NCBI GenBank assembly: GCA_007128005.1
Contig: SKYF01000118.1
Coordinates: 1-54,378, forward strand
Direction of reading: 5' to 3'
From: Bdellovibrionales bacterium
Lineage (GTDB): Bacteria; Bdellovibrionota; Bdellovibrionia; Bdellovibrionales; UBA1609
Length of the DNA: 54,378 nucleotides
Shown piece by piece: positions 22,606 through 30,387 of the stretch (position 1 is its first letter; each line of letters opens with the position of its first letter). A program made the translations under genes and the position numbers. The notes under the pieces are model-generated. The model searched no databases and had not been told where the DNA came from. It saw only the letters and a program-made list of their open reading frames with translations.

Positions 22606-22679
22606 TTCCCCTCCAAAGATTCTGCGCCTATAAATTATGGCGCACCTCATTACAATGGTTTCTTCTCTCCAGTCAAAAG

Positions 22680-23096
22680 TCAAGCGGGGACTGAAGGAGA
22701 GGCTGTGGGTTCGATCTCATAGTTGCTGGGTCTGACCTCTTTATCTCTATCGGTTCCTGGTCGGGACAAAAAGGTGACCTTGCGGCTCGTGATAAAGACG
22801 CGCTTCTCGAAGGGGCTTTCGGCCCCGAGCTCGACCGGGCGTTGGCTAGTGCTGAGATAGCCATCCACCATCAAGAGGGCTCCCACCTGGAGGCGGTCCA
22901 CACAGGTTTCTGCTTCTTTTCCCCAGACAGTAATGGAGTGCCAGTCTGTTTTCTCCTGCCATTCCCCTTCAGAGTCCTTCCAGCGCCTCTGAGTGGCGAG
23001 GTTGAGAAGGGTGTAGGTTCGATCCTGGCTTGACTTTCTGAGGATGGGCAAGCTGCCAAGGTGTCCAATCAGTAAAACTTTGTTCATTGTCCGCAT
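22680..23096 (-). CDS. ssb: single-stranded DNA-binding protein, short form
   Basis: OB-fold SSB of 138 aa. Family features: MNKVLLIGHLGSLP, LNLATQRRWKD, EKTDWHSITVWGKEAE and GALLMVDGYLST. The start MRTMNKV at 23096 is chosen because AAGGA lies about 9 nt upstream. Unlike typical housekeeping SSB, the C-terminus ends SNYEIEPTASPSVPA and lacks the acidic DDDIPF-type tip that recruits replication and repair partners. It may therefore be a secondary SSB. Confidence 0.9.
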   Translation of the reverse strand: MRTMNKVLLIGHLGSLPILRKSSQDRTYTLLNLATQRRWKDSEGEWQEKTDWHSITVWGKEAETCVDRLQVGALLMVDGYLSTSQRPVELGAESPFEKRVFITSRKVTFLSRPGTDRDKEVRPSNYEIEPTASPSVPA

Positions 23097-23153
23097 TGTC
23101 TTAAGTCCTTTCTCTTTATGGTTTGATGTTTCCCAGGACTGCTTGCAAATTCT

Positions 23154-23255
23154 AAGGGCAGCGGATCTGCCCTTTAGGGGGAGAAAGGCGTCCGACAGCG
23201 GACGGAAAGTGTTGACCACCGGCCAGCGCCCGCTAACGCCAAACGTCATTAGCGG
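23154..23255. repeat. cluster of three stem-loops in the divergent ssb-pal gap
   Basis: The 254-nt gap holds three inverted repeats: AAGGGCAG-CGGAT-CTGCCCTT (23154-23174, perfect 8 bp), CGTCCG-ACAG-CGGACG (23189-23204, perfect 6 bp) and CCGCTAA / TTAGCGG (23230-23255, perfect 7 bp with a 12-nt loop). None has a T run. They may belong to the ssb leader (minus strand) or to an unannotated RNA. Confidence 0.6.
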
Positions 23256-23350
23256 CTTTCTTTGCCTACTTGGCTAAGTGTTGATAATCTCCAGCCTAAA
23301 GTAGACCTTCTAGGGTAACACCAAAGTAATTATTTTAAGGAGAACAGAAT

Positions 23351-23857
23351 ATGATCCGCTACATTGCGATGGCCTTATTTGTGGGTGCGATGGCTTTCAA
23401 CGTTGGTTGCGCCTCGAAAAAGAAAGAAGTTGGAGTGGGAGACGTCGAAGCTGATCCTTCAATAGCGACTCGAGATATGTCTTTTGACCCCATGGGCAGT
23501 GACAGTGGGGAGATTGAGGGCTTGAGCACAGTGAACTTTGGCTTTGATAATTCCTCACTGAGCACAGAGGCCCGTCGACTTTTGGCGCAGAATGCCGAGT
23601 GGATGAGGGCAAATCCCCAAGTCACGGTGCAAATTGAAGGACATTGCGATGACCGCGGTTCCATTGAATACAACTTGGCTTTGGGTGAGCGCAGAGCTCA
23701 ATCTGCAAAGAATTACTTAGTGAGTTTGGGAGTGCCAGACAATCGCTTGACTATTATCAGTTATGGCAAGGAAAGACCTCTCGTAGCTCAGGCGCAAAAC
23801 GAAGCGGATCATTCGCGAAACCGTAGGGCAAACTTTGTGCCTATTCCCGTTCGATAA
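23351..23857 (+). CDS. pal: peptidoglycan-associated lipoprotein Pal
   Basis: Outer-membrane lipoprotein of 168 aa in the Tol-Pal system. It has a lipobox (FNVGC, Cys 20), a linker, and an OmpA-type peptidoglycan-binding domain with VNFGFDNSSL, IEGHCDDRGSIEYNLALGERRA and NRRANF. Ribosome site AAGGAG upstream. It starts the run pal, DUF4398 lipoprotein, cpoB-like, tsaD, rsmA, smpB. The other Tol genes are not in the window. Confidence 0.95.
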   Translation: MIRYIAMALFVGAMAFNVGCASKKKEVGVGDVEADPSIATRDMSFDPMGSDSGEIEGLSTVNFGFDNSSLSTEARRLLAQNAEWMRANPQVTVQIEGHCDDRGSIEYNLALGERRAQSAKNYLVSLGVPDNRLTIISYGKERPLVAQAQNEADHSRNRRANFVPIPVR

Positions 23858-23880
23858 GCGGGCTTTGAGGTAAAAGAAGC

Positions 23881-24186
23881 GTGTTGAAAATGTGGGGCAA
23901 GCTGGTGTTGTTGGGTGGACTGACCCTGGCTGGATGTGCAGCCCCTGCCCCCGTTGAGGAGTACAACATTGCTCGAACGGCCATCCAAGCTGCTCAGGCT
24001 GAGGGTGCGCCGCGAATGGCAGCGGCTTTTTGGATCAAAGCTGAAGACCATTACCGCAAGGGACAGAAGTATTACTCTGAGAGTGATTTTGGCCGGGCAA
24101 GGGAACAATTTGATCTTGCTCGCCAATACGCGGAACGAGCAGAAAATGCCACCCGATTAAGAAAACTTCAGTCTGGAGATTTTTGA
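23881..24186 (+). CDS. DUF4398-type lipoprotein
   Basis: A 101-aa lipoprotein: short signal sequence with lipobox LTLAGC, then a two-helix domain (YNIARTAIQAAQAEGAPRMA; EDHYRKGQKYYSESDFGRA; AREQFDLARQYAERA) with the pattern of DUF4398. The start is GTG at 23881 or ATG at 23890. The stop overlaps the next ATG by one base. Placement between pal and a CpoB-like gene suggests a cell-envelope role linked to Tol-Pal. Confidence 0.75.
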   Translation: MLKMWGKLVLLGGLTLAGCAAPAPVEEYNIARTAIQAAQAEGAPRMAAAFWIKAEDHYRKGQKYYSESDFGRAREQFDLARQYAERAENATRLRKLQSGDF

Positions 24187-24890
24187 TGTTCAAAGCCAAG
24201 AGTATGACGAGTGTTAAAGCTGTCCTCAAACCACTGGGTGTTTTACTATTTTCTGTTATATCTCTTGGCTCCCATATTGGCTGTGTAACGACACGAGCAG
24301 AGTTGCGTGGTGATGAGGGGTTGTCCGCAGCAAATCGACGCCCAGTTACGGTTCAGCAGCTCAGAGCTCAAGAGGCCCTCAGGGACCAGGAGTATCAAGA
24401 GCAACTTCGCGAGTTACATGGGCGGATTGAAAACTTGGAGCATCAGGTGCAGGTGGGCTTTAGAGACAAATTGCAAGATCTGGACAGCTCTCAGAAAGCC
24501 TTTATTGATGCTCGACTCAAGCTTTATGAGGAGGCCCTGGCCAATACAGAAAAGCAGCTTTCACAGATTCTTGCGGAACTCAGCGAGCTAAAAAAAAAAG
24601 AGGTCTCACCAGCGGTAGATAGGGCGGCGTCGGGCCCAGCTGCCGCATTCATAGCTGCTGAAAGGCTCTTTGAGCAAAAGAGGTGGCGCGAGGCCATTGT
24701 GGAGTACCAACGCTATAGAGAAGCTCAGCCTCGTGGGGAGCATTATCCTGAGGCAACCTACAAGATCGGTGTCTGTTTTCAGGAGCTCAATATGCTGGAT
24801 GAGGCTAGGGCCTTTTACCAAGAGGCCATCGATCGATTTCCCGGGTCAGGGGCGGCGCGAAGATCGTCCATTCGACTGCGGGGCCTTTAG
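24186..24890 (+). CDS. CpoB/YbgF-like coiled-coil TPR lipoprotein
   Basis: A 234-aa protein with a lipobox-like end to its signal sequence (SHIGC), a coiled coil (about 60-135) and C-terminal TPR repeats (about 150-230: AAERLFEQKRWREAIVEYQR, YPEATYKIGVCFQELNMLDEA). The arrangement matches CpoB (YbgF), which coordinates Tol-Pal with peptidoglycan synthesis during division, except that E. coli CpoB is soluble and this one appears to be lipidated. The ATG is fused to the preceding TGA. Confidence 0.8.
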   Translation: MFKAKSMTSVKAVLKPLGVLLFSVISLGSHIGCVTTRAELRGDEGLSAANRRPVTVQQLRAQEALRDQEYQEQLRELHGRIENLEHQVQVGFRDKLQDLDSSQKAFIDARLKLYEEALANTEKQLSQILAELSELKKKEVSPAVDRAASGPAAAFIAAERLFEQKRWREAIVEYQRYREAQPRGEHYPEATYKIGVCFQELNMLDEARAFYQEAIDRFPGSGAARRSSIRLRGL

Positions 24891-24892
24891 AG

Positions 24893-25954
24893 ATGGACAT
24901 TGTTCTAGGAGTTGAAACCAGCTGTGATGACACCTCTGTCTCGTTGGTGCGCAAGGACGGTTTTGTCCTCTCCTTATGTTCCGCCAATCAGGACTTAGTC
25001 CATAGGCCATTTGGGGGCATTGTTCCTGAAATTGCCAGCAGAAATCACACAGAGTATTTACTGCCCCTTGTTGAAAAGGCTCTTGAAGAGGCCAATATTG
25101 GATGGGACAAAGTCGAGGGCCTTTCAGTGACCTCTCGACCAGGGCTGATTGGATCGCTGATAGTGGGTTTGGTTACAGTTAAGACCCTGGCCCTGTCTAA
25201 GAAACTACCCTTTATTGGAGTCAACCACCTGGAGGCTCATTTACTTGCTCCCTTCCTTCAGGATGAATTGTATCAGCCACCTGAGGGCTTTGACTTTCCC
25301 TTTCTGGCTTTGGCAATTAGTGGCGGACACACTCACCTTTATCAGGTCAGGGCTCTGGGGGATTATTTGGTTTTGGGCCAGACAGTAGATGATGCCGCAG
25401 GTGAGGCCTTTGATAAGTTTGCCAAAATGTTGGGATTGGGTTTTCCGGGTGGGGTGCAAGTCGACAGGCTAGCTCAGCAAGGCCGGCCAGAGGCCTTCCG
25501 CTTCCCTCGGCCAAAGGCAAAGGAAGACAATCTAGATTTTAGTTTTTCTGGGCTTAAAACTGCGGCCCAAAGGCTTTTGGCAGAAATGTCTGTGGAGGAA
25601 AAGCAGCAAAATCTTGCCGATCTGTGTGCCAGTTATCAGCAAGCCATTGTGGAGAGCCTGCTGGCGAAGTTGGATCGGGCTGTTCGCTCCTTCAAGCCCT
25701 CGACAGTGATTTTGACGGGGGGGGTGAGTGCAAACTCGCGGCTGCGAGAGCTCGCTCAGAAGTGGGCAGATTCTTTGGGCCTGCTTCTAGTTGTTCCTCC
25801 CGTTCGGTTTTGCACGGACAATGCAGCCATGGTGGCCTACACAGGTCTTCAGAGGATGTTGAGAGGAGAGGTGAGCTCACAGAACTTAGCTCCCTCTCCA
25901 AGGCTGTATGAGGGAGACTTTAACTATACGCCTCAGTCGCCGCGGAGGAGATAA
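24893..25954 (+). CDS. tsaD: tRNA N6-threonylcarbamoyladenosine transferase TsaD
   Basis: Catalytic subunit for t6A37 in ANN-decoding tRNAs, 353 aa, ASKHA fold. Visible: VETSCDDTSVSLV, the metal-binding NHLEAHL and the HTEYLLP region, ISGGHTHLY, and GGVSANSRLR. It starts 2 nt after the cpoB-like stop and is followed 2 nt later by rsmA. Confidence 0.97.
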   Translation: MDIVLGVETSCDDTSVSLVRKDGFVLSLCSANQDLVHRPFGGIVPEIASRNHTEYLLPLVEKALEEANIGWDKVEGLSVTSRPGLIGSLIVGLVTVKTLALSKKLPFIGVNHLEAHLLAPFLQDELYQPPEGFDFPFLALAISGGHTHLYQVRALGDYLVLGQTVDDAAGEAFDKFAKMLGLGFPGGVQVDRLAQQGRPEAFRFPRPKAKEDNLDFSFSGLKTAAQRLLAEMSVEEKQQNLADLCASYQQAIVESLLAKLDRAVRSFKPSTVILTGGVSANSRLRELAQKWADSLGLLLVVPPVRFCTDNAAMVAYTGLQRMLRGEVSSQNLAPSPRLYEGDFNYTPQSPRRR

Positions 25955-25956
25955 GA

Positions 25957-26787
25957 GTGTCATCCCTCCTGCAAGAGGTAAAAGTCTTATTGGCTGAGCT
26001 GGGTCATTACCCAAAGAGATCTTTGGGGCAAAATTTTCTAGTGAATGAGCAAGTAATTGAGAAGATATTGCATCGGGCGAAATCTTTGGCTCCCCGGACT
26101 CTTGTTGAAATAGGGCCAGGCTTGGGGGCTCTCACAAAGGGGCTGGGCAGGGACTTTAGAGGGCGATTTCTTCTCATGGAGATGGACAAGAGGTTTTGTG
26201 AGCACTGGAGATCTGAGGGTTTTGAAGTTCATGAGGGGGATGCCCTCAGGCTTGATTGGAATGAGCTAGGCTTAGAACCACCGGCTCTTTTGGTCAGCAA
26301 TCTCCCCTATCAGATATCTTCAACCCTGGTGATCGATCGCTGTCTGGGGCCCGACTCAGTGCAGTTTATGCTGTTGATGTTTCAAAAAGAGGTGGCTCAG
26401 AGGATTGTTGCTCGTCCGCACAGTAGAGATTACGGACTGTTGTCGGTAATGGCGCAGGTCTTCTGGAAGATTGACTTTGTTTTGGAAGCTGGGCCAAGGG
26501 ACTTTTACCCAGCTCCTCAAGTGGCCAGTCGGGTCCTCAAATTCTGTAGAGTTGGAACCGGCTTAGGAGCTTGGTCTGCCCAGGATAGGCAAGGCTTTCT
26601 GAGTTTTTTAAAGACGACCTTTGCCCAAAGGCGCAAACTCCTTCTGAACAATTTAAAGCAAGTCCCAAGGCGGACGAATTGGGAGGCCTTGTTGGCTGAA
26701 ATGAATATTGATATCAAAGCCCGTGCCGAAAACCTGACCCCTAGTCAGTTTGTCAGCCTCTATCAAAGATATTTGGGGAAAATATGA
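25957..26787 (+). CDS. rsmA: 16S rRNA dimethyladenosine transferase RsmA (KsgA)
   Basis: Dimethylates A1518 and A1519 of 16S rRNA. The 276-aa protein has GQNFLVNEQV, the SAM motif EIGPGLGALTKGL, the catalytic SNLPYQISS, and the C-terminal helical domain (FLKTTFAQRRKLLLNNLK). The GTG start has GGAGGAG 6 nt upstream. It overlaps smpB by 4 nt. Confidence 0.97.
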   Translation: MSSLLQEVKVLLAELGHYPKRSLGQNFLVNEQVIEKILHRAKSLAPRTLVEIGPGLGALTKGLGRDFRGRFLLMEMDKRFCEHWRSEGFEVHEGDALRLDWNELGLEPPALLVSNLPYQISSTLVIDRCLGPDSVQFMLLMFQKEVAQRIVARPHSRDYGLLSVMAQVFWKIDFVLEAGPRDFYPAPQVASRVLKFCRVGTGLGAWSAQDRQGFLSFLKTTFAQRRKLLLNNLKQVPRRTNWEALLAEMNIDIKARAENLTPSQFVSLYQRYLGKI

Positions 26788-27239
26788 GTGGGATTAAAAT
26801 TATTACCGACAATCGGAAGGCGCGATTTGATTATGAGATTGTGGATACCTTGGAGGCAGGCCTGGTTTTGACGGGCAGTGAGGTGAAGTCCTTGCGCAAT
26901 GGTCAGGTGAATTTAAAAGACTCCTATGTTTCCTTTCAGGGGAATGAGGCCTTTTTGCAAAATGCTCATATCAGTGTCTATAAGGCTTCGAGCTATAACA
27001 ACCATGATCCTGAGCGACTGCGAAAGCTCCTCTTAAATCGTGTTGAACTCGATCGCCTCCAGGCCAAGATTCGTGAAAAGGGACTCAGTTGCATTCCACT
27101 GAAGCTTTACTTTAAGAAGGGTCTGGTGAAAGCTGAGTTGGCTCTAGCTCGGGGTAAGAAAAAGGGAGACAAGAGAGAGGATATTAAGAAGCGTGACGCG
27201 AGTCGGGAGATGGCAAGACATTCGGCTCGCCGGGGATAA
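26784..27239 (+). CDS. smpB: SsrA-binding protein SmpB
   Basis: Partner of tmRNA in trans-translation, 151 aa: FDYEIVDTLEAGLVLTGSEVKSLR, NLKDSYVS, NHDPERLRKLLL and the basic C-terminal tail that enters the decoding centre. The tmRNA gene itself is not in the window. Its last 56 nt overlap the convergent HAMP protein gene. Confidence 0.97.
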   Translation: MSGIKIITDNRKARFDYEIVDTLEAGLVLTGSEVKSLRNGQVNLKDSYVSFQGNEAFLQNAHISVYKASSYNNHDPERLRKLLLNRVELDRLQAKIREKGLSCIPLKLYFKKGLVKAELALARGKKKGDKREDIKKRDASREMARHSARRG

Positions 27240-27828
27240 TTTTAAAGCCCTGAATGGAGGCAAGATCCGCATTGCCCAATTGAGAGGCCTTAAGCTCCAT
27301 GAGTTCGATCCAAGCCCTGTGCGCGTCGCGACTATTCTCATCAATGGACAGCTTTTTGAGGAGATCGAGCTCCTTGTGAATATTGGCACGAAATGAATTA
27401 TAGAAGTAATTGTAGGAGTTGATAAGGTCTTGGAACTCATCTTTGTCGCGAATTTTAATTTGCCTCTGTTCCCAGTTGCCGCGGCTGAGGAGTTTAAGGT
27501 GGTTTTTCAACACTCTCAAAGGCCCTATTATTCGATTGGTCATACGTAAACCAAGAAAAGTAAAGAAAGCTCCGAGGGCTAGAAGAGCGGAAAACAAAAT
27601 GTTGTTGATCAGTAGTTTCTCTCGAGCAAGACTCTCTAGAAGCTCAGGGGCAACTTCATAGGCCAGACTGTAGAAAATTTGATAGTTTTGATGGGTCAGA
27701 TAGTAAATGGGCACGGTCACAGAGAGGACACCTAAAGCTGCCGCAAAAACAATGATGAGCGTATAGCGCAGCTGAAAATCGCTGTCGATAAGGTAGGATC
27801 TGCGTGTTGAGTATATGGCAGAGGTCAT
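27184..27828 (-). CDS. two-helix membrane protein with HAMP-like domain, no output module
   Basis: A 214-aa protein with two membrane helices (about 20-42 and 75-98) around a short periplasmic loop, then a HAMP-like segment (RMTNRIIGPLRVLKNHLKLL; DEFQDLINSYNYFYNSF). No kinase, cyclase or chemoreceptor tip follows, only about 60 more residues. The ATG at 27828 has GAGGAG 8 nt upstream, better than the ATG at 27861. It may relay a signal to a partner protein. Confidence 0.75.
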   Translation of the reverse strand: MTSAIYSTRRSYLIDSDFQLRYTLIIVFAAALGVLSVTVPIYYLTHQNYQIFYSLAYEVAPELLESLAREKLLINNILFSALLALGAFFTFLGLRMTNRIIGPLRVLKNHLKLLSRGNWEQRQIKIRDKDEFQDLINSYNYFYNSFRANIHKELDLLKKLSIDENSRDAHRAWIELMELKASQLGNADLASIQGFKIIPGEPNVLPSPDSRHAS

Positions 27829-27963
27829 ATGCTCTGCTCCTCGGCGTGACCACATATTCATCAGTTTAAATACAAGCAGTGAGTTTCCGAAGGCCAGTTG
27901 TCATTTAAAGCCAAAACTCTGAGCCAAGGTAAGAGGGAAAAAAATTCCCCAGGAAGGTTTTGC

Positions 27964-28812
27964 CTAGCGTTTAGACCAGGTTTTTGTCGTCTTTTTTCGC
28001 GCCTTTGCCTTGGCTTTGCTCTGGGGTTTTCCTGCAAGGGGAAGGTCGGAAGAGAGCGCCTTTTGTATATCTTTTGGGCCGAGAACCTTAAACTCACCCT
28101 TTTTAAGCTGACCCAATCTAAGTTGTCCTATGGCCACACGTCGCAGCTTGCGCACATCAAAGCCAATTTTTGCGCACATCTCTCGAACCTGGCGATGCTT
28201 GCCCTCAGCGATAACAATCTTAATCCAGTCGTACTGCTTAGATCCCTGGCTAAAGCGCTCCACTTTAAGGGCCCGAACCCGTCCTCCTTGGGGGATGCTC
28301 ACTCCGCGAAGCAGGCGCTGAATCTGCTGATCCGAGGGGCTGCCACTCAGTTTAACAAGGTATGTTTTATGAACCTCACCTTTGGGATGCATAATCTTCT
28401 GCGCAAAATCGCCATCATTGGTCAATAGCAACAGACCTTCGGAGTCCCAGTCCAGGCGTCCTACAGGAAACAATCTTACTCGCAGTTTGTGAAAGTAGTC
28501 GGCCACTGTCTTGCGTCCGTGGGGATCATCCATACTTGTGATCACATTCTCTGGTTTGTGAAAGGCAATATAAACCTTGGGCTCCTGAGGCTTAAGAGGT
28601 TTTCCCTTTACAAAAATCCGATCAGCTTGGGGGTTTACCTTGTGCCCAAGAGTGGTGACTCTCTTGCCGTTTACACTGACCTCTCCATCGAGGATGAGCT
28701 GATCTGCTCCTCGGCGGCTGGCCAGGCCGGCTTCCGCAATCAGGCGGTTCAATCGAATGGGCGCGGATGGGCTGAGATCTGTTAGGGGTCGAGAGGCTTT
28801 ATTTGCTGCCAT
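27964..28812 (-). CDS. 23S rRNA pseudouridine synthase, RluB/RsuA family
   Basis: A 282-aa protein with an S4 RNA-binding domain (RLNRLIAEAGLASRRGADQL), then the RsuA/RluB/RluE catalytic domain with VGRLDWDSEGLLLLTNDGD (catalytic Asp in GRLDWDSEG), KTYLVKL and GKHRQVREMCAKIG. S4 plus length favours RluB (23S pseudouridine 2605). The Lys-rich tail (KSKAKAKARKKTTKTWSKR-like) is a usual RluB feature. The start at 28812 has AAAGGA 5 nt upstream and overlaps the preceding gene by 31 nt. Confidence 0.92.
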   Translation of the reverse strand: MAANKASRPLTDLSPSAPIRLNRLIAEAGLASRRGADQLILDGEVSVNGKRVTTLGHKVNPQADRIFVKGKPLKPQEPKVYIAFHKPENVITSMDDPHGRKTVADYFHKLRVRLFPVGRLDWDSEGLLLLTNDGDFAQKIMHPKGEVHKTYLVKLSGSPSDQQIQRLLRGVSIPQGGRVRALKVERFSQGSKQYDWIKIVIAEGKHRQVREMCAKIGFDVRKLRRVAIGQLRLGQLKKGEFKVLGPKDIQKALSSDLPLAGKPQSKAKAKARKKTTKTWSKR

Positions 28813-29753
28813 GGCTGTCCTTTGTCGCTGGTCAGCATCCAATACTCGATATTCGTCACTAAGAGGAGTAAAAGCTTATCGCTGGGAAAAATATTCTTTA
28901 GAGCCAGCTTACCTCGGCGCAGGGCCTCTTGGGCCAGGTTAGGACCATCTGGATGACCTGAGGACACCAGTTGATAGGCCCTTTCCAGAAGAGCCACAAG
29001 TTCCTGGTAAAAGGGGTCTGATTTGGGGTTGATGTAGTGTCGCTCAAGGCGTTTGAGACTGTAAAACAGTTCAGGGTGTTGGCTGATGGAGCTCTGTCTC
29101 AGTGTCTCAAATTTTTGAAAGGTGTAACCTCGAATCAGAAGGCCTTCAACTCCCCCCTCTCGAAGGTAGAATTGCGCTGTTGTCAGCATGGAGGTGTCCA
29201 GCCAATGCTTTGCTTGGGGCAAAAGCTCCATTTGAGAATTGTACTCCAATTGGCTCAAGGCGGGCAGGAGCTCCAGGCGTCCATTAGAAATAAGAGCAAA
29301 ATGGGGGTGAACTCTGACCTTAAGGCAGCCTGAGGGGTTGAGCTTCAAGCTCATCGTCTGCTGAGTGGAGAGGCGCACCAGTTTCAAGCGGTCTCCGGGC
29401 CGGATTTCATTTTGGAGTTCGGCCTCAATAAGCCCTTGAACATCGCGGGCTTGTTCCAGTTGGACAACCTGAAGTTCATCCGCATGGCGGATGCGCTCAA
29501 GGTCCAAAGGCGCTTGAGTGTCGCGTAAAAAACTGGACAGATCATTGCGCAGAGTTTCGCCCAGTGTCTTTTGATGGGTCTGCCAGTATTGAAAAACAAG
29601 TGCTTTTCGGTAAAATTGATCAATCAAGCTCGCTGAGAGGTCCCCATTGATATCGCAGCAGTTTTTGAGGTAATGGTAAAGGGCCAGGCGGGCCACATTT
29701 TTTTGTGGGTCAAGCTGTAGAAGGTGTTGTGCTAAGTGGGTGACAGAGATCAT
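28782..29753 (-). CDS. soluble protein of unknown function
   Basis: About 323 aa from the ATG at 29753; a TTG at 29804 would add 17 residues, and neither has a strong ribosome site. No signal peptide or membrane helix. It looks mostly helical at both ends with a beta-rich middle (GDRLKLVRLSTQQTMSLKLN, VRVHPHFALISNGRLELLPAL). No family recognised. It is coupled to the pseudouridine synthase gene by a 31-nt overlap and divergent from the coiled-coil gene at 29815. Confidence 0.65.
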   Translation of the reverse strand: MISVTHLAQHLLQLDPQKNVARLALYHYLKNCCDINGDLSASLIDQFYRKALVFQYWQTHQKTLGETLRNDLSSFLRDTQAPLDLERIRHADELQVVQLEQARDVQGLIEAELQNEIRPGDRLKLVRLSTQQTMSLKLNPSGCLKVRVHPHFALISNGRLELLPALSQLEYNSQMELLPQAKHWLDTSMLTTAQFYLREGGVEGLLIRGYTFQKFETLRQSSISQHPELFYSLKRLERHYINPKSDPFYQELVALLERAYQLVSSGHPDGPNLAQEALRRGKLALKNIFPSDKLLLLLVTNIEYWMLTSDKGQPWQQIKPLDP

Positions 29754-29814
29754 CTTTAAACGATAAGTTGAAAGATGTGACGCGTCCAGAAAAAAAGTTC
29801 TCAAGGAGGGGATA

Positions 29815-30387
29815 ATGGCCAGAGAGTTAAATAAAGATTTATTTGCAGATCAGCCCACAGAGTCTCTCCAGGCTGTCTCTGCTCCGAAGTTAGGGCCAGC
29901 TGTAGGTGCTCCGCAGTGGGCTGCACCTCAAGCACCGCCCTTTCTTAAGGAGGAGGACTGGAAAATTCTACTCAGTCAGGTGGAGCAGCTGAAAAGGCGT
30001 CAAAAGGAGCAAGAAGCTCAAATAGATACCATGAACAACAGAATGACTGAGGTGATCAGTGGCATGAAGGTGCGCTTTGAGCGTCTGATGGGAGTAACCC
30101 AGCGGCTTGAAGAGTTTGTGAAGACAAGTCTTCAGGATATCCATGCCAAATTTGCGGGTCTTTCAAGTAGGGTTGCCGAGCGCAAATTGAGCGAAACGAA
30201 GGTGCAGGAGATGTTGGATCGACATATGAACTTGGTGCAACAGTTTGATTTGCGAATGAATCAGGTGCAGAAACTGGTGGCCGAGCAGGAGCTTCAGCTG
30301 ATGAATGCCAAGTCGGCTTTGAAAGAGACTCAAAAGGAGCTTATTCGCTTGAAAGGGCCCGACGCATTCTCTCGGCAAAAGCCCTAG
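29815..30387 (+). CDS. coiled-coil protein of unknown function
   Basis: A 190-aa protein with a Pro/Ala-rich N-terminal third and then near-continuous coiled coil (about 50-185; LLSQVEQLKRRQKEQEAQ, LVAEQELQLMNAKSAL). AAGGAGGGG sits 4 nt before the ATG. No signal peptide. Its last 47 nt overlap the convergent dsbD gene. Confidence 0.75.
   Translation: MARELNKDLFADQPTESLQAVSAPKLGPAVGAPQWAAPQAPPFLKEEDWKILLSQVEQLKRRQKEQEAQIDTMNNRMTEVISGMKVRFERLMGVTQRLEEFVKTSLQDIHAKFAGLSSRVAERKLSETKVQEMLDRHMNLVQQFDLRMNQVQKLVAEQELQLMNAKSALKETQKELIRLKGPDAFSRQKP

Noticed and set aside
22708-23025. GGTTCGATC sequences resembling tRNA T-loops (22708-22716 and 23016-23025)
   Set aside because: Both lie inside the ssb coding region and no acceptor or anticodon stem can be built around them.
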